A stretch of 49,923 bases of DNA from Pseudokineococcus lusitanus (GTDB lineage Bacteria > Actinomycetota > Actinomycetes > Actinomycetales > Quadrisphaeraceae), in NCBI RefSeq assembly GCF_003751265.1, contig NZ_RJKN01000013.1:1-49923 (forward strand), written 5' to 3'. Within the stretch, counting starts at the first letter, position 1. Each line of letters opens with the position of its first letter. A program made the position numbers and the translations under genes. Positions 31,302-39,538 of the stretch are shown piece by piece. Below the pieces are notes generated by a model that saw only the letters and a list, made by a program, of their open reading frames with translations, ran no database searches and was not told where the DNA came from.

Positions 31302-31882
31302 TCCGCCGGCGCACGCTGGCGCTCGACCGGTTCGCGACCTTCGTCGCCGGCCTCGTCCTGCTCGCGCTCGGCGCGGCCGCCGTCGCCTGGTGGGGCGGGT
31401 GGCTGCAGCAGCTGTGGTCGCGCACGCCCGACGAGCTGACGCTGCGCACGGCGTCCGACGTGCTGTCCGCGTCCTGGTGGCCGGCGACCGCCGTCGTCGG
31501 CGGGGTCGTCCTCGGCCTCCTCGCGCTGTGGTGGCTGGCGGCCCACCGCACGCACCGCAGCACCGGGCCGGTGCGGCTCGACGGCTCCGGGCCCGGCGGG
31601 CAGCTGCTGCTCGTCGGCACCGCCGCGGTCTCCGCGGCGGCCGGCCAGCTCGCGGAGGCCCGCGGCGTCCGCAACGCCAAGGGCCGCTTCGGCCGCGACC
31701 GCGGCCAGCTCGTCGCCGACCTCCAGGCCGTCGTCGACCCGGCCGCCGACCTCGACGCCGTGGCCGACGAGGCCGACCGGGCCCTCGCCGACCTCGCCGT
31801 CGTCCTGGGCCGGCCCGACGTCGTCGCCCGCGTGCGGCTCGTCGTCGCGCAGGACTCGCGGCCGGAGCGCCGGGTCGAGTAG
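31298..31882 (+). CDS. amaP: AmaP-like alkaline shock response membrane anchor
   Basis: 194 residues from GTG 31298, coupled to the preceding gene by GTGA. Two membrane helices (FATFVAGLVLLALGAAAVAWW and ATAVVGGVVLGLLALWWLA) are separated by about 40 residues. A cytoplasmic domain follows (QLLLVGTAAVSAAAGQLAEA, then GQLVADLQAVVDPAADLDAVADEADRAL). This two-helix hairpin plus soluble domain at the end of an Asp23 operon is the layout of AmaP, which recruits Asp23 to the membrane. It is the last gene before a strong terminator. The symbol is used by family position rather than close sequence identity. Confidence 0.8.
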   Translation: MIRRRTLALDRFATFVAGLVLLALGAAAVAWWGGWLQQLWSRTPDELTLRTASDVLSASWWPATAVVGGVVLGLLALWWLAAHRTHRSTGPVRLDGSGPGGQLLLVGTAAVSAAAGQLAEARGVRNAKGRFGRDRGQLVADLQAVVDPAADLDAVADEADRALADLAVVLGRPDVVARVRLVVAQDSRPERRVE

Positions 31883-31903
31883 CGGCCTCCCGACCTCACG
31901 ACG

Positions 31904-31942
31904 ACGACGCCCGTCCGGTGCCGAGCACCGGACGGGCGTCGT
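31904..31942. terminator. bidirectional terminator, 18-bp perfect stem
   Basis: Arms 31904-31921 and 31925-31942 pair perfectly around the loop CGA, between the convergent AmaP and rhamnosidase genes. Confidence 0.85.
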
Positions 31943-31957
31943 GCGTCGGGCCCTCGC

Positions 31958-34852
31958 TCAGGCCCCGAGCAGCGCCTCGACGCGCCGGGCCAGCGGCTCG
32001 CCCGGCGGCGTGCCGCCGCGGCTCGGCACGACCCGGGCGGCCCGCACGAGCGGCAGGTCGAGGAAGCCGCCGAGCATCGACGCCACCTCCGCGTCGTCGC
32101 GGCCGACGCCCGCCTCGACCATCGCGGCCACGACCTCCGGCCAGCGCTCGGGGTCGGCCATCGCCTCGCGCGTCGTCGAGGTGGTCGTCGCCCGCGCCGG
32201 GCCCCCCACCGCGGCCACGTCGGCCGGGAGCTCGAAGCGGTGGGTCCCGCTCCCGACCTCCTGGGCCGCGCTGCCGTCGGGGAGGTGCACCTCGGCCGTG
32301 GTGCCCGTCGGCACGACGACCTCGAGGTGCCACCGGTCGCCCTCCACGTGCCACGCGACCGCGGCCCGGCCGTACGGGGTGACGTGCCGGGCCGCGGCCC
32401 GGGTCAGGCCTCCGCCGGGCAGCGGGCGGACGAGCAGCCGGCGGTAGCCGGGCTCGGCGGGGGCCAGGCCCGCGACGGTGCGGTGCAGCCAGTCGGCCAC
32501 CGCCCCGAGCGCGTAGTGGTTGAACGACGTCATCTCGCCGGGGTTGATGGAGCCGTCCGGGAGCATCGAGTCCCAGCGCTCCCACACCGTGGTCGCCCCC
32601 ATCGTGACCGGGTACAGCCACGAGGGGCAGCCCTGCTCGAGCAGGAGCCGGTAGGCCACGTCGACGTGCCCCGTCGTCGCCAGGGCGTCGGTGACGAGCG
32701 GCGTCCCGACGAAGCCCGTGGCGATCCGGAAGCCGGCCGTCCGCACGAGGTCGGCCAGGCGGTCCGCCGCGTGCGCCCGGGCGCCTTCCGGCAGGAGGTC
32801 CCAGCAGAGCGCCACCGCGTAGACGGTGGGGCAGTCGGAGAGCACGCGGCCCGACGGCGTCACGTACTCCGCGACGAAGGCGGCCTCGACGCGCTCCGCC
32901 GTCGCGCGCCAGCGCGCCTCGTCCTCGGTGCGCCCGAGGACGCGGGCCGCCCGCTCGACGAGCCGGGCGGCACGGGCGAGGTGGGCGGTGGCGACGACGT
33001 CCGGGTCCGCCTGGGCGGCGGCCGGCGCGTCCGGCGGGGCGGTCGGGTCGAGCCAGTCGCCGAACTGGAAGCCGCCCGTCCAGAGCAGGTCGTCGCCGGC
33101 CTCGCGGAGCAGGCGCTCGGCCCACGCCACCATGCTCGGCCACTGGCGCCGCAGCACCTCGACGTCGCCGGTGCGCTCGTGCACCACGGTGGGCACGACG
33201 ACGGCGGCGTCGCCCCACGCGGCGGCGGGCACGGGGCCGTCGTCGTCGGAGAGGACGTCCGGCACGACGAAGGGCACCGCCCCGTCGACCTGGTCCGCGG
33301 CGACGTCCTTGAGCCACGAGACCCAGAAGCCGCCGCTCGCGGCGAGGAAGGACGCCGTCGGCGCGAAGACCTGCGCGTCGCCGGTCCAGCCGAGGCGCTC
33401 GTCGCGCTGGGGGCAGTCGGTGGGCACGTCGAGGAAGTTGCCCTGCATGCCCCGGCGCACGTTCTCGTGGAAGGTGTCGAGCAGCTCGTGCGACGAGGAG
33501 AACTCGCCGGTGCGCGGCAGGTCCGAGGTGAGGACGACGGCCTCGACGTCCTCGGCGCGCAGGTCCGGCACGCCCCGGACCTCGGCGTAGCGGAAGCCGT
33601 GGAAGGTGAAGCGCGGCTCGAGGACCTCCGGCTCCCCGTCGGCCGCGCCCGCGAGGTCGTAGGTGTCCGTGGCCCTCGCGGAGCGCAGCGGGCGGACGCC
33701 GAGGGCGCCGTCCTCGAGCACCTCGGCGTGGCGGACGACGACGCGGTCGCCCGCGGCGCCGCGGACCCGCACCCGCAGGCGCCCGACGACGTTCTCGCCG
33801 AGGTCGACGAGGAAGCCCTCCTCCGGCGAGGGCTCGACCGACCGTGCCGGCACCGTCCGGACCGCCCGCACCGGCGGGGCGTCGGCGGCGACGAGCGGCA
33901 CCTCGGAGCGGCCGAGGACGGTCACGGGCTCCCAGCCCGAGTCGTCGAAGCCCGCTGCCGCCCAGGCGTCGTCGCGCCGGCGGAGGTCGACGTGCTCGCC
34001 GTCGTAGAGGTCGTCGTCGAGGACGTGCGACGGCGCCCAGCGCCAGTCCCCGTCCGTGACGACCCGCTCGGTGCGGCCGTCGGCGTAGGTCAGCTCGAGC
34101 TGGGCGAGGAGGGCGCGCCGGGTGCCGTAGAGGGCCCGCCGGTCGCCCCAGGTGAGACGGCCGCGCCACCAGCCGTTGCCGAGCAGCGCGCCGAGGACGT
34201 TGTCGCCGGGCTCGAGCAGGTCGGTGACGTCGTGCGTGCGGTAGCGCAGCCGGGACCGGTAGGCGGTCCATCCCGGCGCGAGCTCCTCGTCGCCGACCCG
34301 CTGCCCGTTGACCCAGGCCTCGACGAGCCCGTGGCCCGTGAGCCGCAGGCGGGCCCGGACGAGCCCGTCGTCGACGTGGAGCGTGCGGCGCAGCGCCGGC
34401 GCGGGCGAGGGCACCGGGGCGCCGGGCGAGCCCTCGGGGTCGGCGGTGACGAGGACGGCGTCCCAGTCCTCGTCCGCGAGCAGGGCGGCCTCGACCGGCT
34501 CGGGCGCGCTCCACGCCGTGGCCCGCCCGTCGTCACCGGTGACCCGGACCTGCACGAGCACGCCCTCGCCCGACGACAGGGGGACGAGCGGCCACGGGAC
34601 CAGCACCTGGTCCGCCCCGGCCGGTCCGTCGACGACGACGGGCTCCTGGGCCTCGGCGTCGCCCACGGCCCGGCGGACCTCGTAGCGCCGCTGACGCCAG
34701 CCGTCGGGCGCGTCCTCGACGCGCCACGAGAGCCGGGGCGCGGCCTCGCCGACGCCGAGGGCCTCCCCGGGGGCGTGGTGCTCGGCGCGGAGGTCGACGA
34801 CGCGGGGGGTGCCCGTCGTCGCGGCGGAGGTGGTCGGGGTGTCGCTCGTCAT
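31958..34852 (-). CDS. alpha-L-rhamnosidase, GH78 family
   Basis: 964 residues from ATG 34852. The N-terminal part (VDLRAEHHAPGEALGVGEAAPRLSW) and the carbohydrate-binding beta domain (YRSRLRYRTHDVTDLLEPGDNVLGALLGNGWWRG, in pieces) are typical. The (alpha/alpha)6 barrel contains TDCPQRDERLGWTGDAQVFA, the GH78 hallmark with the catalytic Glu, and GGFQFGDWLDP. SFNHYALGAVADWLHRTVAG near the C-terminus carries other conserved residues. There is no signal peptide, so it should cleave imported rhamnosides in the cytoplasm, releasing L-rhamnose for the divergent rha genes. It is the last gene of the LacI-SBP-permease operon, separated from the permease by a long hairpin. About 55 extra C-terminal residues (EAMADPERWPEVVAAMVEAG) look like a helical appendix rather than a known domain. 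Confidence 0.94.
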   Translation of the reverse strand: MTSDTPTTSAATTGTPRVVDLRAEHHAPGEALGVGEAAPRLSWRVEDAPDGWRQRRYEVRRAVGDAEAQEPVVVDGPAGADQVLVPWPLVPLSSGEGVLVQVRVTGDDGRATAWSAPEPVEAALLADEDWDAVLVTADPEGSPGAPVPSPAPALRRTLHVDDGLVRARLRLTGHGLVEAWVNGQRVGDEELAPGWTAYRSRLRYRTHDVTDLLEPGDNVLGALLGNGWWRGRLTWGDRRALYGTRRALLAQLELTYADGRTERVVTDGDWRWAPSHVLDDDLYDGEHVDLRRRDDAWAAAGFDDSGWEPVTVLGRSEVPLVAADAPPVRAVRTVPARSVEPSPEEGFLVDLGENVVGRLRVRVRGAAGDRVVVRHAEVLEDGALGVRPLRSARATDTYDLAGAADGEPEVLEPRFTFHGFRYAEVRGVPDLRAEDVEAVVLTSDLPRTGEFSSSHELLDTFHENVRRGMQGNFLDVPTDCPQRDERLGWTGDAQVFAPTASFLAASGGFWVSWLKDVAADQVDGAVPFVVPDVLSDDDGPVPAAAWGDAAVVVPTVVHERTGDVEVLRRQWPSMVAWAERLLREAGDDLLWTGGFQFGDWLDPTAPPDAPAAAQADPDVVATAHLARAARLVERAARVLGRTEDEARWRATAERVEAAFVAEYVTPSGRVLSDCPTVYAVALCWDLLPEGARAHAADRLADLVRTAGFRIATGFVGTPLVTDALATTGHVDVAYRLLLEQGCPSWLYPVTMGATTVWERWDSMLPDGSINPGEMTSFNHYALGAVADWLHRTVAGLAPAEPGYRRLLVRPLPGGGLTRAAARHVTPYGRAAVAWHVEGDRWHLEVVVPTGTTAEVHLPDGSAAQEVGSGTHRFELPADVAAVGGPARATTTSTTREAMADPERWPEVVAAMVEAGVGRDDAEVASMLGGFLDLPLVRAARVVPSRGGTPPGEPLARRVEALLGA

Positions 34853-34882
34853 GGGGTGCGTCTCGTCCTCGCAGGTGGGGGA

Positions 34883-34918
34883 GCGGTGCCGCCGGGACGG
34901 ACCTCCCGTCGGCACCGC
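34883..34918. other. intercistronic hairpin between permease and rhamnosidase genes
   Basis: Arms 34883-34897 and 34904-34918 pair over 15 positions with one mismatch, closing a 6-base loop. It could partly terminate the transcript or protect the upstream mRNA, setting the rhamnosidase level below or apart from the transporter. Confidence 0.65.
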
Positions 34919-34934
34919 CCGTCGGGGGAGGGCC

Positions 34935-35762
34935 TCAGCCCTTGACCGCGCCGGACGTCATGCCGGCGACGATCTGGCGGTTGAAGAACAGGAACATCAC
35001 CAGGGGCGGGATGGTGATGAGCAGGATGTTGGTGAAGAGCAGGTTGTACTGCGTGCTCAGCTGGCTCTGGAAGTTGTAGAGGGTCAGCTGGACGGTGGCG
35101 TTGCGCTCGCCGGGCAGGAAGTAGAGGGCGTTCTGGAAGTCGTTGAAGACGGCCACCGACTGCACGACGACGACGGTGACGACGACCGAGCGCAGCACCG
35201 GGAAGATGACCCGGAAGAAGAGCCGGAGCGGCCCCGCGCCGTCCAGCGTGGCGGCCTCGTCGAGGTCGCGCGGGATGGTCGCGATGAAGGCGCGCAGCAG
35301 CAGGATGGTGAAGGACAGGCCGAAGGCGATCTGCACGAGGATGAGCCCCGGCATGGTGCGGAACAGGCCGATGCCCTGGAGCACCCAGATCGTCGGCACG
35401 ACGGCCGGCGGGATGATGAGCCCGGACAGCACGAGCAGGTTGATGAGGCCGTTCCAGCGGGTCTTCCGCCGCTGCAGGACGAAGGCCACCATCGCCCCGA
35501 GCACCACCATTCCCGTGACGCTCGCCACGGTGAGGATGACGCTGTTGATGAAGGCGATGACGAGCAGGTAGTCCCGGGTCTCGAGCACGGTCCGCACGTT
35601 GTCGACGAGCGCGATCTCCGTGGGCCAGGTGAACTCGAGGAGGTTCGCCTCGGCCGGCGTCTTCATCGCGGTGACGAGGATGAAGGCGAAGGGTACGAGG
35701 AAGACGACGGCGGAGGCGACGACCGCCGCCGCCCCGCCGAGGACCTTCGTCGTCGGCCTCAC
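34935..35762 (-). CDS. sugar ABC transporter permease (MalG-type), rhamnoside importer
   Basis: 275 residues from GTG 35762, overlapping the other permease gene (GTGA). Six helices, the first VLGGAAAVVASAVVFLVPFAF. The EAA loop is DEAATLDGAGPLRLFFRVIFP. The C-terminal FFNRQIVAGMTSGAVKG is typical of MalG homologues. It works with the permease and binding protein encoded upstream. No ATPase is encoded in the cluster. The context between a LacI regulator, GH78 and rhamnose catabolic genes points to rhamnose or a rhamnoside as substrate. Confidence 0.93.
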   Translation of the reverse strand: MRPTTKVLGGAAAVVASAVVFLVPFAFILVTAMKTPAEANLLEFTWPTEIALVDNVRTVLETRDYLLVIAFINSVILTVASVTGMVVLGAMVAFVLQRRKTRWNGLINLLVLSGLIIPPAVVPTIWVLQGIGLFRTMPGLILVQIAFGLSFTILLLRAFIATIPRDLDEAATLDGAGPLRLFFRVIFPVLRSVVVTVVVVQSVAVFNDFQNALYFLPGERNATVQLTLYNFQSQLSTQYNLLFTNILLITIPPLVMFLFFNRQIVAGMTSGAVKG

Positions 35763-36697
35763 AGCTCGACCTCCTTGCGGTTGAGGGCCACCGAGAGCGG
35801 CAGGACGATCACCGTGACGAGCAGGAAGAGCACGACGTTGCCCGCGGTCGAGAGGCCGTAGAAGCCGGCCTGGTACTGCTTGTAGATGACCGACGCGATG
35901 ACGTCGGAGGTGAAGCCGGGCCCGCCCCGCGTCATGGCCCAGACGAGGTCGAAGGACCGCAGGCCGCCGATGAGCGAGAGCAGGACCACGGTGACGGTGG
36001 CCGGTCGGGCGAGCGGCAGCATGATGTGGCGCACCATCGACAGGGGGCCGGCGCCGTCGACCCGGGCCGCCTCGCGGAACTCGGCGGGGATGGACACGAA
36101 GCCGGCGATGTAGATGACCGTCGCGAGCCCGACGCCCTTCCAGACGTCGACGAGCGCCACCGACAGCAGCGCCAGGCGGGGGTCGGTGAGCCAGCCGGGC
36201 CCGTCGACCCCGACCGTCCCCAGCGCGGTGTTGACGAGACCCGTCGTCGGGTCGAGGAGCGCCTGGAAGGTGAGCCCGACGCCGATGGTGCTGACGAGCA
36301 CGGGGAAGAAGACGACGGAGCGCAGGTACCCCCGCGCGACGATCTGCGACGTCAGCAGCAGCCCGAGGGCGAAGCCGAGCACCACCTTGAGGCCCGACGT
36401 CACGACGGCGTACACCACGGTGTTCCGCAGGCCCGTGAGGAGCGACGGCTCGGAGAAGAACTGGACGAAGTTGTCCAGCCCGATGAACTCCGACTCGAAG
36501 AGCGTCCAGCGGGTGAGGCTGTAGTAGAAGGACGCGACGGTCGGCACGAGGAACAGCACGGCGTAGATCACGGCCGCCGGCAGGTAGAACCAGCCGGGGT
36601 ACATGCTGCGGGCCCGGCGGGGGGTGCGGCGCGCGGCGGCCGCGCTGGACCCGGGGCCGCCCGGGTCGGTCATCTCGCTCGCGACGACGGTGGCCAC
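35759..36697 (-). CDS. sugar ABC transporter permease (MalF-type), rhamnoside importer
   Basis: 312 residues. The GTG at 36697 is preferred because GAGGAG lies four bases upstream; a GTG at 36709 has no ribosome site, and an ATG at 36673 has only a weak one. After an Ala/Arg-rich leader come six helices beginning FYLPAAVIYAVLFLVPTVASF. The EAA loop is EAARVDGAGPLSMVRHIMLP. It is separated from the binding-protein gene by a 15-bp-stem hairpin. Confidence 0.93.
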   Translation of the reverse strand: MATVVASEMTDPGGPGSSAAAARRTPRRARSMYPGWFYLPAAVIYAVLFLVPTVASFYYSLTRWTLFESEFIGLDNFVQFFSEPSLLTGLRNTVVYAVVTSGLKVVLGFALGLLLTSQIVARGYLRSVVFFPVLVSTIGVGLTFQALLDPTTGLVNTALGTVGVDGPGWLTDPRLALLSVALVDVWKGVGLATVIYIAGFVSIPAEFREAARVDGAGPLSMVRHIMLPLARPATVTVVLLSLIGGLRSFDLVWAMTRGGPGFTSDVIASVIYKQYQAGFYGLSTAGNVVLFLLVTVIVLPLSVALNRKEVEL

Positions 36698-36773
36698 GGC
36701 GCTCCTCACGGTCGGCCCGGGGCCCGGCCGCCCCTCGTCGGGCGGTCGCGGGGAGGGCGGGTCGGTCAGGGGG

Positions 36774-36807
36774 TGCCGCGCCGCCCGGCGGACCGGGCGG
36801 CGCGGCA
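36774..36807. other. intercistronic hairpin after the binding-protein gene
   Basis: Perfect 15-bp stem 36774-36788/36793-36807 with loop CGGA. Such hairpins after solute-binding protein genes commonly stabilise or partly terminate the message, so that more binding protein than permease is made. Confidence 0.7.
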
Positions 36808-36812
36808 GGGGG

Positions 36813-38150
36813 TCAGCTCCAGCCCTCGAGGCCGAGCTGCTGGGCCTGCTTGCGGACGTCCTCGTCGTAGAGGGCGGCGCCGTCCTCGGCGGAGCGGATG
36901 CCGGAGCCGACCTCGACGGTGATCTGCTCGAGCGCCGGGCCCTTGATGGGGCTGAGGAACTCCAGCGCGGGGCTCACCGCGCCGCGGTCGTAGTAGGCGA
37001 CGAGGTCCTGCACGGACTGGGCGACGTCGTCGGGCAGCGTGCAGTCGGTGACCGCGTACGGGCCGGTGGGCGGGAAGGCCTCGGACTGGGCGTCGCAGCC
37101 GGCGGGGCTGGCCGCGAAGGCGAGCAGCTCCTGGACCGCCTCGAGCTGGGGGCCCTCGGTCGTCGTCGGCACGTAGAGGCCGTTGGCGGACCAGACGGTG
37201 ATGGCGTTGGTGGCCGCGTCGTCGCCCGGGATGGCGAAGACGCCGATGTCGGCCAGCTGGGCCTCGTCCTCGATCTCGAGCGCCGCGCTCGTCAGCATGG
37301 GGAAGTGGGCCGCCTCGCCGGACGCCAGCCGCTGCAGGCCCTCGGCGTAGGCGGTGGAGGCGAAGTCCTCGTTGAGGTAGCCCGCGTCGTGCACCTCCTG
37401 GAGGTGCTGGAAGCCGGCCAGGGCCGCCGGGGTCGTCGCGAACTTCGCCTCGTTGGCCGTGTACTGCTCCGCGAAGTCGGGGTCGGCCGCGGCGACGTTG
37501 GCGAAGTCGCCGAGGACGAGGAGCTGGGACGTCCACGTGTCGGTGTAGGTCTGCAGGACGGGCGTCACGTCGCCCGCGTCGAGGACGGCCTGGTTGTTCG
37601 CCATGAAGTCGTCCCAGGTCTCCGGGACCTCGAGGCCCAGCTCCTCGTAGACCGCGCGGTTGTAGAGGATCGCGCCGGCGAACGAGGTGCCGAGGGGGGC
37701 GCCGTAGACGCTGTCTCCCGAGGAGACGACCTCGGCGAAGGTCGGGTCGAGGCTCTCGACCCAGGCCTGGTCGTCGAGCGGCTGGAGGTTGCGGGCCGGG
37801 TCGAGGGCCTGCAGCAGGGAGCCGGAGTTGTAGAGGAACAGGTCGTTCATGTCCCCGGTGGCCAGCCGGGTCTTGATGATGTTGTCGCCCTCGGCGCCGC
37901 CGGGGCGCTGCTCGACGGTGACGGTGACGTCGGGGTTCTCGGCCATGAAGGCCTCGGCGACGCCCTCGGCCAGCGCGACGTTGCCGGCGGCGTTGTCGAC
38001 GAGCCAGGAGATCTCGACGCCGTCGCCGTCCCCGCCGCCGCTGCTGGAGCCGAGGCTCCCGGCGCTGCAGGCGGTCAGGGCGACGGCGGTCGTGGCGGCG
38101 AGGGCGACGCACCAGGCGCGGCGTCGCGGGAGGGAGCGGGGGAGGGGCAT
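36813..38150 (-). CDS. sugar ABC transporter substrate-binding lipoprotein, rhamnoside importer
   Basis: 445 residues from ATG 38150, with AGAGGT upstream. The signal sequence ends in ALTAC (lipobox Cys near residue 23), followed by a Ser/Gly-rich tether. Family 1 binding-protein features: VEISWLVDNAAGNVALAEGV, NPDVTVTVEQRPGG, LFLYNSGSLLQALDPARNLQPL, GAPLGTSFAGAILYNRAVYEELGL and PTGPYAVTDC. First structural gene behind a consensus-like promoter and LacI operator; two permease genes and the GH78 rhamnosidase follow. A longer frame to 38207 would start inside the operator and is not used. Confidence 0.92.
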   Translation of the reverse strand: MPLPRSLPRRRAWCVALAATTAVALTACSAGSLGSSSGGGDGDGVEISWLVDNAAGNVALAEGVAEAFMAENPDVTVTVEQRPGGAEGDNIIKTRLATGDMNDLFLYNSGSLLQALDPARNLQPLDDQAWVESLDPTFAEVVSSGDSVYGAPLGTSFAGAILYNRAVYEELGLEVPETWDDFMANNQAVLDAGDVTPVLQTYTDTWTSQLLVLGDFANVAAADPDFAEQYTANEAKFATTPAALAGFQHLQEVHDAGYLNEDFASTAYAEGLQRLASGEAAHFPMLTSAALEIEDEAQLADIGVFAIPGDDAATNAITVWSANGLYVPTTTEGPQLEAVQELLAFAASPAGCDAQSEAFPPTGPYAVTDCTLPDDVAQSVQDLVAYYDRGAVSPALEFLSPIKGPALEQITVEVGSGIRSAEDGAALYDEDVRKQAQQLGLEGWS

Positions 38151-38191
38151 CAGGACCTCTTCGTCGAGACGGCGCCGGCGGCGGCGGTGGC

Positions 38192-38209
38192 CCTTGAATC
38201 GATTCAAGG
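38192..38209. promoter_or_regulatory. LacI-family operator (18-bp perfect palindrome)
   Basis: CCTTGAATCGATTCAAGG, perfectly symmetric about a central CG, just downstream of the promoter at 38219-38247. The core GAATCGATTC is identical to that of the operator at 18455-18474. Confidence 0.85.
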
Positions 38210-38218
38210 AGTGGCGCG

Positions 38219-38247
38219 ACGGTAGGCGGCGGCGCGACGCCCGTCAA
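38219..38247 (-). promoter_or_regulatory. promoter of the rhamnoside ABC importer operon
   Basis: On the minus strand TTGACG (38247-38242), a 17-base spacer and TACCGT (38224-38219). This is the most consensus-like promoter in the window. Transcription should start near 38212, abutting the operator. Confidence 0.75.
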
Positions 38248-38336
38248 GGCACCGATCGGTCACGACCCCGTCGCGGGCGTGGCGGCACCCGGATGGTGCT
38301 GCGGGGCAGGCGGTCCCCGGTGTCGGTGCGGCGCGG

Positions 38337-39347
38337 TCAGGCCTCGGGAGGTCGCGCGCTCGAGGCGCGCTCGACGAGCTCGGGGGCGTAGACGACCTGG
38401 GCGGGGTGGCTGCTGCCGCCCGGGCGCAGCGCGTCGACGAGGAGCTGGACGGCCGTGCGCCCCAGCTGCTGGCGCGGCTGGCGCACGGAGGTCAGCGGGA
38501 CGGTCGTCGTCGCGGCGAAGGAGATGTCGTCGTAGCCCACGACGGAGAGGTCGTGCGGCACCCGCAGGCCCCGCCGCAGGCACTCGTTGAGGACGCCGAT
38601 GGCGATGAGGTCGTTGGCGCAGAAGAGCGCCGTCGGGCGCTCGGCCGCCGGCAGCCCCACCACCTGCGCGGCCGCCTGCGAGCCGGCCCGCACCGACAGG
38701 GCGACGGTCTCGACGACGTCCACGCGGGCGTCCGGTCCGACGGCGCCGCGGAAGCCGTGCAGGCGCTCGGCGACCTGGCGGAGCCCGGGCGGCCCCCCGA
38801 CGTAGGCGAGGCGACGGTGTCCGAGGCGCCGCAGGTGCTCGCCGGCGAGACGGCCGCCGTGGACGTCGTCGACCGAGACGGCGCGTTGGCCGGGCTCCTG
38901 CGCCCCGCGGTCGAGGAGCACGACGCTGGTGCCCCGGCGGCGCACGTCGAGCAGCGCGGGCGTGGCCTCGTCGCCGACCGGGCTCAGCAGGACGCCCATG
39001 ACCCGCTGCTCCTCCAGCCGCAGCAGGTGGCGGCTCTCGCGGTCGGTGGACCCGGCGCTGTTGCAGACCACGACGAGCGCGTCGTGCTCCTCGGCCGCCT
39101 CCTCGGCGCCCGCGACGACGTCGGCGAAGAAGGGGTTGGCCACGTCGAGCACGACGACGGCGATGGTGCGGCTGGAGCCGGCCCTCAGCTGGCGCGCCGA
39201 CTCGTTGCGCACGAAGCCGAGCTCGTCGATGGCCTGCTCGACCCGGGCGCGGAGCGGCGGGCTCACGCCCTCGGGGCGGTTGAGCACGTTGCTCACCGTG
39301 CCCACGGAGACGCCCGCGGCACGGGCGACGTCCTTCACGCTGGCCAC
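38337..39347 (-). CDS. LacI-family transcriptional regulator of rhamnose utilisation
   Basis: 336 residues from GTG 39347, with GGGAGG upstream. The HTH is ASVKDVARAAGVSVGTVSNVL, followed by the hinge helix RNESARQLRAGSS. The effector domain shows IAVVVLDVANPFFADVVAGAEEAA, GVLLSPVGDEATPALL, ALFCANDLIAIGVLNECLRRG and DLSVVGYDDISFAATTTVPLTSVRQP, all family-typical. It lies between the importer operon (same strand, downstream) and the divergent rhaI operon, each with its own palindrome, so it probably controls one or both in response to rhamnose or a phosphorylated intermediate. A minus-strand TAGCGT at 39409-39404 may be its -10 box. Confidence 0.92.
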   Translation of the reverse strand: MASVKDVARAAGVSVGTVSNVLNRPEGVSPPLRARVEQAIDELGFVRNESARQLRAGSSRTIAVVVLDVANPFFADVVAGAEEAAEEHDALVVVCNSAGSTDRESRHLLRLEEQRVMGVLLSPVGDEATPALLDVRRRGTSVVLLDRGAQEPGQRAVSVDDVHGGRLAGEHLRRLGHRRLAYVGGPPGLRQVAERLHGFRGAVGPDARVDVVETVALSVRAGSQAAAQVVGLPAAERPTALFCANDLIAIGVLNECLRRGLRVPHDLSVVGYDDISFAATTTVPLTSVRQPRQQLGRTAVQLLVDALRPGGSSHPAQVVYAPELVERASSARPPEA

Positions 39348-39446
39348 GGCACCTCCCACCCGGGGCGGGCCCGGGGCCGTCCCGGGGGCGGACGCCCGGG
39401 GCGACGCTAGTGCCGCGGCGCCGGCCGTCCGCACGTGCGCCGGGTG

Positions 39447-39476
39447 TTGACCCGCCCGGTCGGGAGCGCCTACGTT
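39447..39476 (+). promoter_or_regulatory. promoter of the rhamnose catabolic operon
   Basis: TTGACC (39447-39452), an 18-base spacer and TACGTT (39471-39476), 63 bases before the rhaI start. The -10 box overlaps the palindrome at 39472-39487. Confidence 0.7.
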
Positions 39477-39487
39477 CCGTGGAACGT
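39472..39487. promoter_or_regulatory. operator of the rhamnose catabolic operon
   Basis: ACGTTCC-GT-GGAACGT, 7-bp perfect arms with a 2-base centre overlapping the -10 box. The sequence differs from the GAATCGATTC palindromes, so either a second regulator or a relaxed LacI site is involved. Confidence 0.7.
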
Positions 39488-39538
39488 TTCACCGCGTCCG
39501 ACGACGGGCGCGCCTCCTCCTGACCCCTGGAGCGCCCT

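Noticed and set aside
31958-34852. Mutarotase or lactaldehyde reductase gene expected in some rhamnose loci
   Set aside because: No rhaM- or fucO-like sequence was found in the cluster; the SDR half of RhaEW covers lactaldehyde oxidation, and a mutarotase may be elsewhere.
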